Positions 45,433-54,693 of a DNA stretch of 64,000 nucleotides are shown piece after piece (position 1 is the stretch's first letter; the number at the start of each line of letters is the position of its first letter). Below the pieces are notes generated by a model. It made no database searches. It saw only the letters and a program-made list of their open reading frames with translations, and was not told the DNA's origin. Position numbers and translations under genes: made by a program. Origin of the DNA: Pedobacter boryungensis (GTDB lineage Bacteria > Bacteroidota > Bacteroidia > Sphingobacteriales > Sphingobacteriaceae); assembly GCF_013204825.1 (NCBI RefSeq), contig NZ_JABMKV010000004.1:98267-162266 (forward strand). Direction: 5' to 3'.

Positions 45433-45824
45433 CCTAAAAATTTCTCTTTCAAATCTGGTGTTGGCACCCAGCAGCTTTCCTGTTTGCCAAACCATTTATA
45501 GCGATTTTTAGCGATATAATTATAAACTGCATCTCTAATAAAACGAGGAATAATTATAAAGCCATACAACAGAGGCCATAAGCCACCTAATTTTTTAACT
45601 ACCCTTAATGCAGCGGTAGAACGTTGATAAACTTTGTCATCTTCTAATAAAATAAAACTATCTAAATTTTCAGGAGTAATATTGAAAGGAGCAATTTTTT
45701 CAGCAGCGTATTCACTTTGTAAAGATGCAAAACGGAAAATATTGTTACTATCTCTTTTGATGGTAAACTGCACTGCCCCATTACAGAGATTACAAACACC
45801 ATCGAAAAATATAACAGGATGCAT
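45429..45824 (-). CDS. DCC-family thiol-disulfide oxidoreductase (DUF393)
   Basis: A 131-residue protein with the family signature VIFFDGVCNLCN (DxxCxxC) at residues 4-15, and a WPLLYGFIIIPRFIRDAVYNYIAKNRYKWFG-type C-terminal region (split over about 90-120). A redox role is assumed from the CxxC; the partner is unknown. It ends 4 bases inside the small membrane-protein gene on the other strand. Confidence 0.9.
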   Translation of the reverse strand: MHPVIFFDGVCNLCNGAVQFTIKRDSNNIFRFASLQSEYAAEKIAPFNITPENLDSFILLEDDKVYQRSTAALRVVKKLGGLWPLLYGFIIIPRFIRDAVYNYIAKNRYKWFGKQESCWVPTPDLKEKFLG

Positions 45825-46300
45825 AAAACAAAGATAATGCTTTCGGATGGCTTTATATTATATGTGCTTAAAGTTGTTTCCATAGTACTACATATGATCT
45901 TCGTCGTATTTAGTTCGAGTCTTGTTCTCTAAAACCTATAATTTTTAAAAATTATATGCAGCAAAAGCACCAGCTATGCTTAACTAAGACAGGGCTTAAC
46001 TAGAACTATTCTAGAGCAAAAGTCGCGGTAAGGTCGCTATAAGGTCGCCTTATTGTCGCGATAAGCATATATAAAAAATTAGAGCTTGAAACGGAAATCG
46101 TTTTCGGTTGAATTGTAAGTTAAATATACATTTTTTATAGCAAGTTTAGAATAGTGGGTTATCCATTCATTATAAAAAGGTTAATCAAATTTCAGAATCA
46201 TTACTTTAACAATCAAATATAAAAAGATATCCTTTTAGGAATATTTAAACAATAGGTAGAGGACTTTTTACTTTCCTCTTTTTACTTTCTACTTTTTCCC
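45825..46300. other. Gene-free stretch upstream of pyrR
   Basis: About 480 bases without a credible gene. It holds four 11-base direct repeats (46022-46065) and, at its right end, pyrimidine-rich sequence leading to the pyrR -7 box. No tRNA or clear terminator was seen. The promoter of the divergent DCC gene should lie at its left end. Confidence 0.6.
46022..46065. repeat. Four tandem 11-base repeats (GTCGCnnTAAG)
   Basis: GTCGCGGTAAG, GTCGCTATAAG, GTCGCCTTATT and GTCGCGATAAG follow each other without gaps. The GTCGC half is invariant. The 11-base period places each copy on nearly the same face of the helix. It lies about 260 bases upstream of pyrR and about 200 bases upstream of the DCC gene on the other strand. 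Confidence 0.8.
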
Positions 46301-46308
46301 TATATTTG
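46301..46308 (+). promoter_or_regulatory. -7 box of pyrR-pyrB
   Basis: TATATTTG is a consensus -7 box 15 bases before the ATG, so the leader would be only about a dozen bases. The -33 region is pyrimidine-rich without a TTTG. Confidence 0.65.
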
Positions 46309-46323
46309 CCCAATCCTTGTTCA

Positions 46324-46869
46324 ATGCAAAAGAGAACCCTGCTAGACGGTCAGAAATTTCAAATCACAATTAAGCGACTTTGTCATCAGTTAATTGAGAA
46401 CCATAACGATTTTACCAATACCGTATTAATTGGCATTCAGCCCAGAGGAACTTATTTTGCAGATCGTGTACACCAAGAACTTTCTGAAATTTTAAAAACA
46501 AAATCTATTAAAAAAGGAAATTTAGATATAACTTTTTTTAGAGATGACTTTAGAAGAAAAGATGGCTTAGTAACTGCAAGCAGTAATACTATTGATTTTA
46601 TTATTGAAGGAAAGCAAGTCATTTTAATTGATGATGTATTATGGACTGGCAGAACAATTCGTGCCGCTATGGATGCATTATTAGCTTATGGCAGACCAGA
46701 GAAAGTAGAGTTAATGGTTCTGATCGATAGAAGATTTTCTAGACACTTGCCAATTGAACCAAATTACATCGGAAAACAGGTAGATTGTGTTGACTCACAA
46801 AAAGTTAAGGTGAGCTGGAAAGAGAATGAGGGCGAAGACAAAGTGATTTTATTATCGGAAAAGCAATAA
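46324..46869 (+). CDS. pyrR: PyrR bifunctional regulator/uracil phosphoribosyltransferase
   Basis: A 181-residue PRTase-fold protein: IGIQPRGTYFADRV near residue 38, the PRPP-binding loop VILIDDVLWTGRTIRAAMDAL, and GRPEKVELMVLIDRRFSRHLPI. In Firmicutes PyrR binds pyr mRNA and controls attenuation, and it also has UPRTase activity. I take the ATG at 46324; the upstream in-frame TTG belongs to the -7 box. pyrB follows after 6 bases. The predicted leader is too short for an attenuator. Confidence 0.93.
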   Translation: MQKRTLLDGQKFQITIKRLCHQLIENHNDFTNTVLIGIQPRGTYFADRVHQELSEILKTKSIKKGNLDITFFRDDFRRKDGLVTASSNTIDFIIEGKQVILIDDVLWTGRTIRAAMDALLAYGRPEKVELMVLIDRRFSRHLPIEPNYIGKQVDCVDSQKVKVSWKENEGEDKVILLSEKQ

Positions 46870-46875
46870 CGTAAA

Positions 46876-47808
46876 ATGGCAGCAGAAAAATTATCAACCC
46901 GACATCTTTTAGGCATTAAAGATATTAACCTGAATGATATTGAATTGATTTTCGAAACCGCTGATAATTTTAAAGATGTCATCAATCGTCCTATTAAAAA
47001 AGTACCATCACTTAGGGATATTACCATTGCCAATATATTTTTCGAAAACTCTACCCGTACCAAACTTTCTTTTGAATTAGCCGAAAAAAGGCTTTCTGCA
47101 GACGTGGTAAATTTTGCTGCATCATCTTCATCAGTAAGTAAAGGTGAAACTTTAATTGATACGGTAAATAACATCTTAGCGATGAAAGTTGATATGGTGG
47201 TAATGCGCCATCCTTATGCAGGAGCTGGAGTTTTTCTAAGTAAACACATTAAAGCACAAATTGTTAATGCTGGTGATGGTGCACATGAACATCCAACACA
47301 AGCGTTACTAGATGCTTATTCTATCCGACAAAAATTAGGTGATGTAAGAGGTAAAAAGGTAGTAATTGTAGGTGACATTTTGCATTCAAGAGTAGCTATT
47401 TCAAACATACTTTGTTTGCAAATGTTAGGTGCAGAAGTAATGGTTTGCGGACCCACAACCTTAATTCCAAAACACATTGCATCCCTTGGAGTTAAAGTAG
47501 AGCATGATTTAAAAAAAGCCTTAAATTGGTGTGATGTAGCTAATATGTTGCGTATCCAATTAGAAAGACAAGACATTAAATATTTCCCATCACAACGTGA
47601 ATATGCCATGATGTATGGCCTCAATAAACAAATATTAGACAATCTTGATAAGGAAATTGTAGTGATGCATCCTGGTCCAATTAATCGTGGTGTAGAGATT
47701 ACCAGTGATGTTGCTGACAGCAAACAATCTATCATTTTAGAACAAGTAGAAAATGGTGTTGCTGTGCGTATGGCTGTACTTTATTTATTGGCTAGTCAAA
47801 ACGATTAG
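46876..47808 (+). CDS. pyrB: Aspartate carbamoyltransferase catalytic subunit
   Basis: A 310-residue enzyme joining carbamoyl phosphate and aspartate, the committed step of pyrimidine synthesis. FFENSTRTKLSFELAEKRL, HPYAGAGVF, DGAHEHPTQALLDAYSI and VMHPGPINRGVEI are intact. No pyrI regulatory subunit is present, so it is probably the trimeric PyrR-linked type. Six bases after pyrR, clearly cotranscribed. Confidence 0.97.
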   Translation: MAAEKLSTRHLLGIKDINLNDIELIFETADNFKDVINRPIKKVPSLRDITIANIFFENSTRTKLSFELAEKRLSADVVNFAASSSSVSKGETLIDTVNNILAMKVDMVVMRHPYAGAGVFLSKHIKAQIVNAGDGAHEHPTQALLDAYSIRQKLGDVRGKKVVIVGDILHSRVAISNILCLQMLGAEVMVCGPTTLIPKHIASLGVKVEHDLKKALNWCDVANMLRIQLERQDIKYFPSQREYAMMYGLNKQILDNLDKEIVVMHPGPINRGVEITSDVADSKQSIILEQVENGVAVRMAVLYLLASQND

Positions 47809-47994
47809 ATAACCAAAAAAAGCTTATCACTTTTATTTTATCCCGCTAGTTTATTGTGGATTAGACATTCATTATCTACCTAGAAATAACATTTAGACTT
47901 TCTTTTCGTTATGCTGTTATCAACACATGTTAATTACTTATGTTGATAAGCTCTGTTACTATTTATAATTTAGTACCAACCATATTTGAAACCT

Positions 47995-50900
47995 ATGCAC
48001 AAGAAATATCTCTTAGTTCCCTTTTTTTTAGTTGGCGGTATTGGCGTCAGTATTGCTCAAGTAAGTCCATTAGTAAATCTTAATAAAAATTATCAAACTG
48101 GTTTAGAGCTCCTTCAAAATGAAAAGTACGTAGCCGCTGCTCAACAATTTAAATTGGTAGAAGCAACAAGAAGCAAAGCAAGTACTCAGCAAGAAAGCAA
48201 TGCCGAATTATCTTTATTGAAGGAAAATGCTAAATTTTATGCGGCTGTTTGTGCTTTAGAATTAGGAAATGAAGATGCAGAAACCTTATTTCAGGAATTT
48301 ATAAGAGAATATCCTTTAAATCCAAATACTAAATTGGCCTATTTTCATGTTGGAAAGTCTTACTTCGCACAGAAAAATTATGCAAAAGCATTAGAATGGT
48401 TTGAAAAAACCGAACCAAGTTCACTTTCGCAAAAACAACGAGTTGAATATCAATTTAAACAAGGTTATTCGTATTTTGAAACAAAGAACTACGAAAAAGC
48501 TGAGCCTTTATTTGAAATTGTTAAAAAAGAAGATTCTCAGTTCAAAGAAAGTGCAACTTATTACTTTGCCTATATTAATTACCTTAACAAAGAATATAAA
48601 ACTGCCTTATCGAATTTCGAAAAACTTAAAGGATCTCCTACTTACGAAGCTAGCTATCCGTATTACATTACATCAATGTATTATTTAGATGAGCGTTATG
48701 ACGATGTAATTGACTATGCGATACCTGCAATGGCTAAAACTAAACAACAGTTTGAGCCTGAAATGTTAAGTTTAGTTGCGGCGTCTTATTTCGCTAAATC
48801 TGAGTTTAAAAATGCAGAAAAATACTTCGCAGATTTTTATTCAAAAGATAAAAGTCAGAGCAAAAACAACCTTTTTATTTATCAATATGGTTATTCTTTA
48901 TATCAAAATGGAAAATTTAAAGAATCTATTCCTGTATTAGAAAAATTAAATACTGATGATATTTACCTACAAAATGGAATGTTTACATTAGGTAAATCAT
49001 CGCTTAAGTTAAACAATAAAGAAAAAGCAAGAAGTGCATTTTTCAGAGCATCTAGACTAGATTTCGACAAAAATATACAAGAAGAAGCATGGATTAATTA
49101 TGCGAAACTGAGCTATGAATTAGAATTTAATTCTCAAGCACTAGAATCTACACAGAGCTTTTTAAAACAATTCCCTAGCTCAAAAAGAATAAACGAAGCT
49201 AAAACTTTATTGGGAGAGATTTTATTAACTAGTAAAAATTATCAAGCAGCTATTGATATTTTAGAGTCTATCCAGAATAAAACTCCTGAAGCAAAAGAAG
49301 CTTATCAAAAAGTAACTTATTTCCGTGGATTAGAATTCTACAACGAAAGAGCTTTCCCTAACGCATTATCTATGTTTTTACGTTCTGGCAATTTCCCAGA
49401 GGATAAAGAGATTTATGCATTAAGTGTATATTGGATGGCAGAATCGATGTACGAATTGCGCAAATTTGGTGAAACAGTTAAAACTTTCGAAAAATTCTTA
49501 GCCTTACCAGCAGCAGAAAAAACAGAAGTATATAATTTCGCAAATTATGCATTAGGCTATGCCGCCTTTGAAGACGAAAAATATACTAAAGCAGCAACCT
49601 ATTTCGAACGGTTTTTAAAAGGTGATGATAAAGATCAAAAAACAGTAAATGATGCAACCATCCGTTTGGCAGATTCTTACTTCGTAAATAAAAATTATAA
49701 CGAAGCGATGGTAAACTACAATAAAATTATCAACGGTAAACTAACCGGTGAGGATTATGCATTGTTTCAACGTGGTATGATACAAGGATTGCAAAAACAA
49801 GATGATGCAAAAATTGCAACCATGCAAAGTTTATTAAGTAAATTCCCTACTTCAAACTATGCGGATGACGCTGGTTTTGAAACTGCTTACACCTACTTTA
49901 ATAAAGGAGAATTTGATAAATCGAAATCTGATTTAATTGATTTAGTAGCCAAATATCCACGTAGTAGTTATATTCCTCGTGCTTTAGTAACCATAGGTTT
50001 AGTACAGTACAATCAGGATCAGGATGATGCAGCATTGGAATCATTTAAAAAAGTAATTAGAGATTATGCAAGTGCACCAGAAGCTAAACAAGCTTTAGAA
50101 TCGATAAAAAATATTTATGTAGATAAAGGAGATGCAAATGGGTTTATCGGTTATGCCGCAACAACCCCATTAGGAAATTATTCGATGAGCGAACAAGATA
50201 ATATCGTTTTCCAAGCAGCTAACAACAGATATTTGAAAGGTGATGCACAAGGAACATACGAGGCTGTTAATGCTTATTTCGACAAGTTCCCTAAAGCAAT
50301 TCACGATAAGGAAGCGAAATTTATCAGAGCAGAATCTTTAGTGAAGTTAGGTCGTTCTGCAGAAGCGATTGCAGATTACGATTATATTCTTAACGATTGG
50401 ACAAGTGATTATACAGAACGTTCATTAATCAGTGTTTCTAAAGTATTAATGGATGAAAAAAAATACAACGAAGCAATTGTTTATTTAAAAAGATTAGAGA
50501 CTACCGCCGATTATAAAGTGCATTATACCTACGCAATTAATAATTTATTAAAAGCGTACAATGCATTAAACATGCCTGATGATATGCTGAAATATGCTGA
50601 TCTCATTAAAAATTCGGATAAAGCGTCTGAAGAAGAAAAAAATAGTTCCGACCTATATTTTGGTAAGGCATATTTATTAAAAGCTGATACCGTTCAGGCC
50701 GTAAAATCATTTAATAATGTAGTATCTAAAACAAAAACTTTAGCTTCTGCAGAGGCAAAATACAATTTGGCAGCGTTACAATATGCCAAAGGCGATTACA
50801 AAACTTCGCAAAAAACCTGTTTCGATTTGATTAACAATATGCCTTCTTACGATTATTGGGTGGCAAAATCATTCATTTTACTATCTGATAATTATTTAGC

Positions 50901-51012
50901 GCTGAAAGATAAATTACAGGCAAAAAGCACTTTATTAAGTATCATAGACAATTACGAAGGCAAGGATGATATTATTCCAATCGCCAAAGAGAAATTAGCA
51001 AAATTAAACTAG
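47995..51012 (+). CDS. Large tetratricopeptide-repeat envelope protein
   Basis: A 1005-residue protein with a signal peptide ending GVSIAQV (about residue 22). Most of the length is TPR-like helix pairs, for example YFHVGKSYFAQKNYAKALEWFE, YFAYINYLNKEYKTALSNFE, FETAYTYFNKGEFDKSKSDL and KYNLAALQYAKGDYKTSQK, well over a dozen units. It is probably a periplasmic scaffold. The ATG at 47995 is preferred to the in-frame TTG at 47986, which lies inside a near -7 box (CATATTTG). First gene of the cluster with a barrel, HU/SPOR protein, ExbB, ExbD and TonB. Confidence 0.88.
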   Translation: MHKKYLLVPFFLVGGIGVSIAQVSPLVNLNKNYQTGLELLQNEKYVAAAQQFKLVEATRSKASTQQESNAELSLLKENAKFYAAVCALELGNEDAETLFQEFIREYPLNPNTKLAYFHVGKSYFAQKNYAKALEWFEKTEPSSLSQKQRVEYQFKQGYSYFETKNYEKAEPLFEIVKKEDSQFKESATYYFAYINYLNKEYKTALSNFEKLKGSPTYEASYPYYITSMYYLDERYDDVIDYAIPAMAKTKQQFEPEMLSLVAASYFAKSEFKNAEKYFADFYSKDKSQSKNNLFIYQYGYSLYQNGKFKESIPVLEKLNTDDIYLQNGMFTLGKSSLKLNNKEKARSAFFRASRLDFDKNIQEEAWINYAKLSYELEFNSQALESTQSFLKQFPSSKRINEAKTLLGEILLTSKNYQAAIDILESIQNKTPEAKEAYQKVTYFRGLEFYNERAFPNALSMFLRSGNFPEDKEIYALSVYWMAESMYELRKFGETVKTFEKFLALPAAEKTEVYNFANYALGYAAFEDEKYTKAATYFERFLKGDDKDQKTVNDATIRLADSYFVNKNYNEAMVNYNKIINGKLTGEDYALFQRGMIQGLQKQDDAKIATMQSLLSKFPTSNYADDAGFETAYTYFNKGEFDKSKSDLIDLVAKYPRSSYIPRALVTIGLVQYNQDQDDAALESFKKVIRDYASAPEAKQALESIKNIYVDKGDANGFIGYAATTPLGNYSMSEQDNIVFQAANNRYLKGDAQGTYEAVNAYFDKFPKAIHDKEAKFIRAESLVKLGRSAEAIADYDYILNDWTSDYTERSLISVSKVLMDEKKYNEAIVYLKRLETTADYKVHYTYAINNLLKAYNALNMPDDMLKYADLIKNSDKASEEEKNSSDLYFGKAYLLKADTVQAVKSFNNVVSKTKTLASAEAKYNLAALQYAKGDYKTSQKTCFDLINNMPSYDYWVAKSFILLSDNYLALKDKLQAKSTLLSIIDNYEGKDDIIPIAKEKLAKLN

Positions 51013-51015
51013 ACG

Positions 51016-52722
51016 ATGAAGATGAGATTAAATAAAACGATATATACCACTTTATTCTTTTTAGCTACAGGTACTTTTATAGCAAAAGCACAGGATGTTA
51101 AGCCTCCTGAAAAGGCTGTTACCGAAGAAGTTGAAATTATTAGACCATATAAACCTGTTTTAGCAGATGCTGTTAAATTGAGAAGAAGTCCAGATTTAGA
51201 TAACATTAAAACATATAAAGCTAAATTTAACTATACACTTACCGATCGTAAACTAGAACTTAACTCGGATATTCAAAAATTGCAAGCACAACAATTAGCA
51301 GACGAACGTGCTTATGAATTGGTAAATAATTATGTAAAGGGTGGAATTGGGTCCTTAGCTACCATATTAGGAGAAGCTTATGTAAACATTGGCCGTGATG
51401 AAGCTTTACAAGCCGGCGCATTTTTCAGACATTTTAGTCAAGAAGGAAAACTTAATAAACAAAATGAAAATACTCAACAATTAAGTGTTTTTGGCAGAAG
51501 CATTGGAAATAAAGCTACCTTAAATGGGCGTTTAAATTACGAAAGACATGGATTATATTTTTATGGTATAGATGATTTAAAACCAACGCTAAACCCAAAT
51601 CCCGAAAGGCAAGTATTAAACTTTTTCGAACTGGAAGGAGAAGCTGTAAATAAATATACTGGCGATGAAAATGCATTAAGTTATGCAGCAAAAGTAAATG
51701 CCTATATGTTTAACGATAAATTTGATGCTAAAGAACAAGCATTAACCCTAACGGGATATATGAACAAAAGAATAAGAAGCTTTAATGTAGGTTTAGCAGC
51801 AGCCGCTGAAATTGGAAATACGAAAGATTTCAGTACAAGTGTTTCGAACAACTTATTACGTTTAAATCCTTATTTAAAACTACAAGCTAAAGGCGTTAAA
51901 ATTACTGCTGGAATAAACTTTGTACAAGAGTTTGGCGACTTCTCAGCTACTAGAATTTTTCCTGCCATTACAGCAGATTTTACTTTAATTCCTGATTTCT
52001 TACAAATATTCGGAGAAGTAAAAGGCGATGTAAACCGTAATACATTGAAAAACTTTACTGATGAAAATCCATTCTTGAACAGTAATATCGCCATACAAAA
52101 CAGTGTAGAAAAAATAAGTATTAGTGGAGGTATAAAAGGAACTGGTGGCCCTGGTTTTGGCTATAAAGCAAAATTCTACAGTAAAAAAATAACAGATATG
52201 CCATTATTCGTTAATAATTTTACCGATTTTAATAAGTTTGATGTGATTTATGATTTCGGAACAATGAAATTGTTAGGTTTAGAAGGAGAAATCTCGGTGC
52301 AAGTAAGTGATGAATTAAAATGGACTGGAAAATTGAATATCGAAGATTATAAAGCAGCCGCTGAAAAAGAAAGCTATTTTAAACCACAACTTCGTATTGG
52401 TTCTAATCTTTCATATACTTACAACAAGAAGTTAAATTTTAATGCTAGCGTAGCTATACAAGGTGATAGCGAGGCCAAGTTATATACTGCAGATCCAACT
52501 ACAGCTGCTGGCACCTATCCTCCTATTCCAGATTTCACAAAAGAAAGCATTGTAAATGTAAAAGGCTTTGTAGATTTAGGCATTGGCGCAGATTATAAAA
52601 TCAACAATAAATTTTCTGTGTTTGCAAAGGCTAATAATTTACTCAATACAAAATATAGTAAGTATTTGTATTATCGAATGAATGGCTTAAATATTTTTGG
52701 TGGATTAACCTATTCATTTTAA
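51016..52722 (+). CDS. Plug-less outer-membrane barrel with TonB-box-like N-terminus
   Basis: A 568-residue protein with a signal peptide ending FIAKAQD (about residue 25). The mature N-terminus contains EEVEIIRPYKPVLADA, similar to a TonB box. The rest is amphipathic strands of a large beta-barrel ending in Phe (GLTYSF), with NNLLNTKYSKYLYYRM as in TonB-dependent receptors. I see no plug domain. Starts 4 bases after the TPR gene; an alternative ATG two codons in is possible. Transport substrate, if any, is unknown. Confidence 0.82.
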   Translation: MKMRLNKTIYTTLFFLATGTFIAKAQDVKPPEKAVTEEVEIIRPYKPVLADAVKLRRSPDLDNIKTYKAKFNYTLTDRKLELNSDIQKLQAQQLADERAYELVNNYVKGGIGSLATILGEAYVNIGRDEALQAGAFFRHFSQEGKLNKQNENTQQLSVFGRSIGNKATLNGRLNYERHGLYFYGIDDLKPTLNPNPERQVLNFFELEGEAVNKYTGDENALSYAAKVNAYMFNDKFDAKEQALTLTGYMNKRIRSFNVGLAAAAEIGNTKDFSTSVSNNLLRLNPYLKLQAKGVKITAGINFVQEFGDFSATRIFPAITADFTLIPDFLQIFGEVKGDVNRNTLKNFTDENPFLNSNIAIQNSVEKISISGGIKGTGGPGFGYKAKFYSKKITDMPLFVNNFTDFNKFDVIYDFGTMKLLGLEGEISVQVSDELKWTGKLNIEDYKAAAEKESYFKPQLRIGSNLSYTYNKKLNFNASVAIQGDSEAKLYTADPTTAAGTYPPIPDFTKESIVNVKGFVDLGIGADYKINNKFSVFAKANNLLNTKYSKYLYYRMNGLNIFGGLTYSF

Positions 52723-52777
52723 CAGGTTAAGAAATTAATTATTGGTTGATACCGAATTAAAATTTATTTTTACCAGA

Positions 52778-53980
52778 ATGGATATATTATTATACCTAAC
52801 AGAGCTTTTACAAACCCGCAAAACAGTGGGTATTGCTGGCTTGGGTACGCTATATAAAAAAAAATCGCCTGGTAAATACGATGCAGATAAACATGCATTT
52901 GTTCCGCCTAGCTATACGATAGCATTCACTACTGAGCTAAAAGAACAAGAGGAATTAGCCAATTTTATTAGTGCCAAAAGAAATATCACTCTAGATTCTG
53001 CCAATTACTATATTGGAGAATTTTCAGACAAAATACATGCTGAGTTAGCAGATAAATATGAAGCTGATTTAGAACCAATTGGCAAATTAAAATTAGTTAA
53101 CGATGAAATAACTTTTATACGAGAACAAGAAAGCAACTTTGGTTTTGATTTTTTCGGATTACCTACCCTAACTGAACTTAATTCAGAAAGTGAGTTAAAA
53201 GACAACTCTGCTCCTGTTGAAGAAAATACCATTGAAGAAATTGAGGAAGAAAATAAGTTAGAAGAAGAAAATCCTGGTCAAGAAACTACCGATAATTTAG
53301 ATGATCAACCAGTTTATGATGAGATAGGTGAATTCGAATCTCCTATTGAAGTTCATAAGAATACTAATCCTCCTATAATTGAAACTACTGAAGAGGAAGA
53401 AAAAGAAGATGAGTTGAATGAAGTAGAGACTGAAGAACTTTTTGAAGAAGAAACAGAGCCTAAAAAAGGTCTGCCCTTTTTTATGAAATTTCTAATTGTA
53501 TTACTAATTATTATCGCAGCTGGTGCAATAGCTTACTTTATAAATCCTCCATTTTTTGATAATTACATCAAAAATAATTTTGAAGGTAAACAAGATAAAA
53601 ATGTACCAACTGCCTTAAATGATTCGTTAAAGAATAAGTTAGATTCATCTCAATTAGATAGTGTTGCAAAAAACAATGCTTTGGTTAAGCTAACTACAGA
53701 TTCTGCGGCAAAAGCTATTGATAGTAGTAAAGTAACTATTTATGAAGTATTGGTAAGTGCTGTTGCAACAGAAAAGAAAGCAAATAAAATTATTTCAAAT
53801 TTAGCAACACAGGGTGTGAATGCTAAAAAAGTTAAACTATCTAAAACTATGATTAACATTAGTGCTGGTTCTTTTTTAACAAACGAAGAGGCATTAAAAT
53901 ACAGAGATAGTTTACGAACTAAATTGAGAAATCCGGGCATTTACATCCAACCTATTACTCCTAAAACACACAAAAAATAA
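52778..53980 (+). CDS. HU-CCDC81 and SPOR domain protein
   Basis: Starting at ATG 52778, 400 residues. The N-terminal region (1-125) is HU-CCDC81-like (YLTELLQTRKTVGIAGLGTL). Then follow a very acidic linker (about 135-228), one transmembrane helix (236-255, FLIVLLIIIAAGAIAYF) and a C-terminal SPOR-like domain (about 320-395, YEVLVSAVATEKKANKII) that should face the peptidoglycan. The layout puts an HU-type fold in the cytoplasm and a glycan-binding domain outside. It sits 55 bases after the barrel gene and 2 bases before exbB. Confidence 0.87.
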   Translation: MDILLYLTELLQTRKTVGIAGLGTLYKKKSPGKYDADKHAFVPPSYTIAFTTELKEQEELANFISAKRNITLDSANYYIGEFSDKIHAELADKYEADLEPIGKLKLVNDEITFIREQESNFGFDFFGLPTLTELNSESELKDNSAPVEENTIEEIEEENKLEEENPGQETTDNLDDQPVYDEIGEFESPIEVHKNTNPPIIETTEEEEKEDELNEVETEELFEEETEPKKGLPFFMKFLIVLLIIIAAGAIAYFINPPFFDNYIKNNFEGKQDKNVPTALNDSLKNKLDSSQLDSVAKNNALVKLTTDSAAKAIDSSKVTIYEVLVSAVATEKKANKIISNLATQGVNAKKVKLSKTMINISAGSFLTNEEALKYRDSLRTKLRNPGIYIQPITPKTHKK

Positions 53981-53982
53981 AT

Positions 53983-54693
53983 ATGATTACATTGTTATTG
54001 TCTGCTGTAGACACAGCAAAAAGCGTTGTAGATTCTGCAAATAATGTTGTTGCTGCAACTACACCAGCCCAACCAGAATTACATTTTATAGATTTATTAT
54101 TTAAAGGTGGATGGGTAATGCTCCCACTAGCTTTATTAGCGTTTTTAGGTTTAGTTATTTTTACAGAACGTTATTTAACCATTCGCAAATCATCAAAGGA
54201 CGAATCAAATTTAATGTTCCAAATCAGACAAAATATTCACGAAGGAAGATTGGATAGCGCAATTGCTTTATGTAAAAACACAAAATCGCCTTTGGCTAGA
54301 ATGTTAGAAAAAGGATTAAAAAGAATTGGCAGACCAATTAAAGATATTGAAGGTGCAATTGAAAATACTGGAAAATTAGAAGTATCTAAATTGGAAAAGA
54401 ACATAGGGATATTGGGTATTATTGCAGGTATTGCGCCAATGCTAGGTTTCGTAGGTACAATTATCGGTGTAATTACCATTTTTCATGATGTATCAATCAA
54501 AGGCGCAATTGAAATTGGAACCATTTCTGGAGGGTTATATACCAAAATGATTACATCTGCAACAGGATTAATTATCGGAATTATAGCTTATATTTTATAC
54601 CACATTTTAAATATGATGGTCGAAAAAATCATTCTTAAAATGGAAACCGATGCAATTGAATTTATAGACTTATTAGAAGAGCCAGGCAAATAA
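53983..54693 (+). CDS. MotA/TolQ/ExbB proton channel protein
   Basis: A 236-residue inner-membrane protein with three transmembrane segments (about 41-62, 140-165 and 188-212) and a long cytoplasmic loop between the first and second. GILGIIAGIAPMLGFVGTIIG and TKMITSATGLIIGIIAY are the conserved channel segments. With ExbD it harvests the proton motive force to energise TonB or Tol systems. The last base overlaps the exbD start. Confidence 0.95.
   Translation: MITLLLSAVDTAKSVVDSANNVVAATTPAQPELHFIDLLFKGGWVMLPLALLAFLGLVIFTERYLTIRKSSKDESNLMFQIRQNIHEGRLDSAIALCKNTKSPLARMLEKGLKRIGRPIKDIEGAIENTGKLEVSKLEKNIGILGIIAGIAPMLGFVGTIIGVITIFHDVSIKGAIEIGTISGGLYTKMITSATGLIIGIIAYILYHILNMMVEKIILKMETDAIEFIDLLEEPGK

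Noticed and set aside
47316..47735. A 139-residue frame opposite pyrB
   Set aside because: Antisense to conserved pyrB sequence.
48401..48688. A 95-residue Lys-rich frame inside the TPR gene
   Set aside because: Another frame of the AT-rich TPR coding region; composition is what a shifted frame would give.
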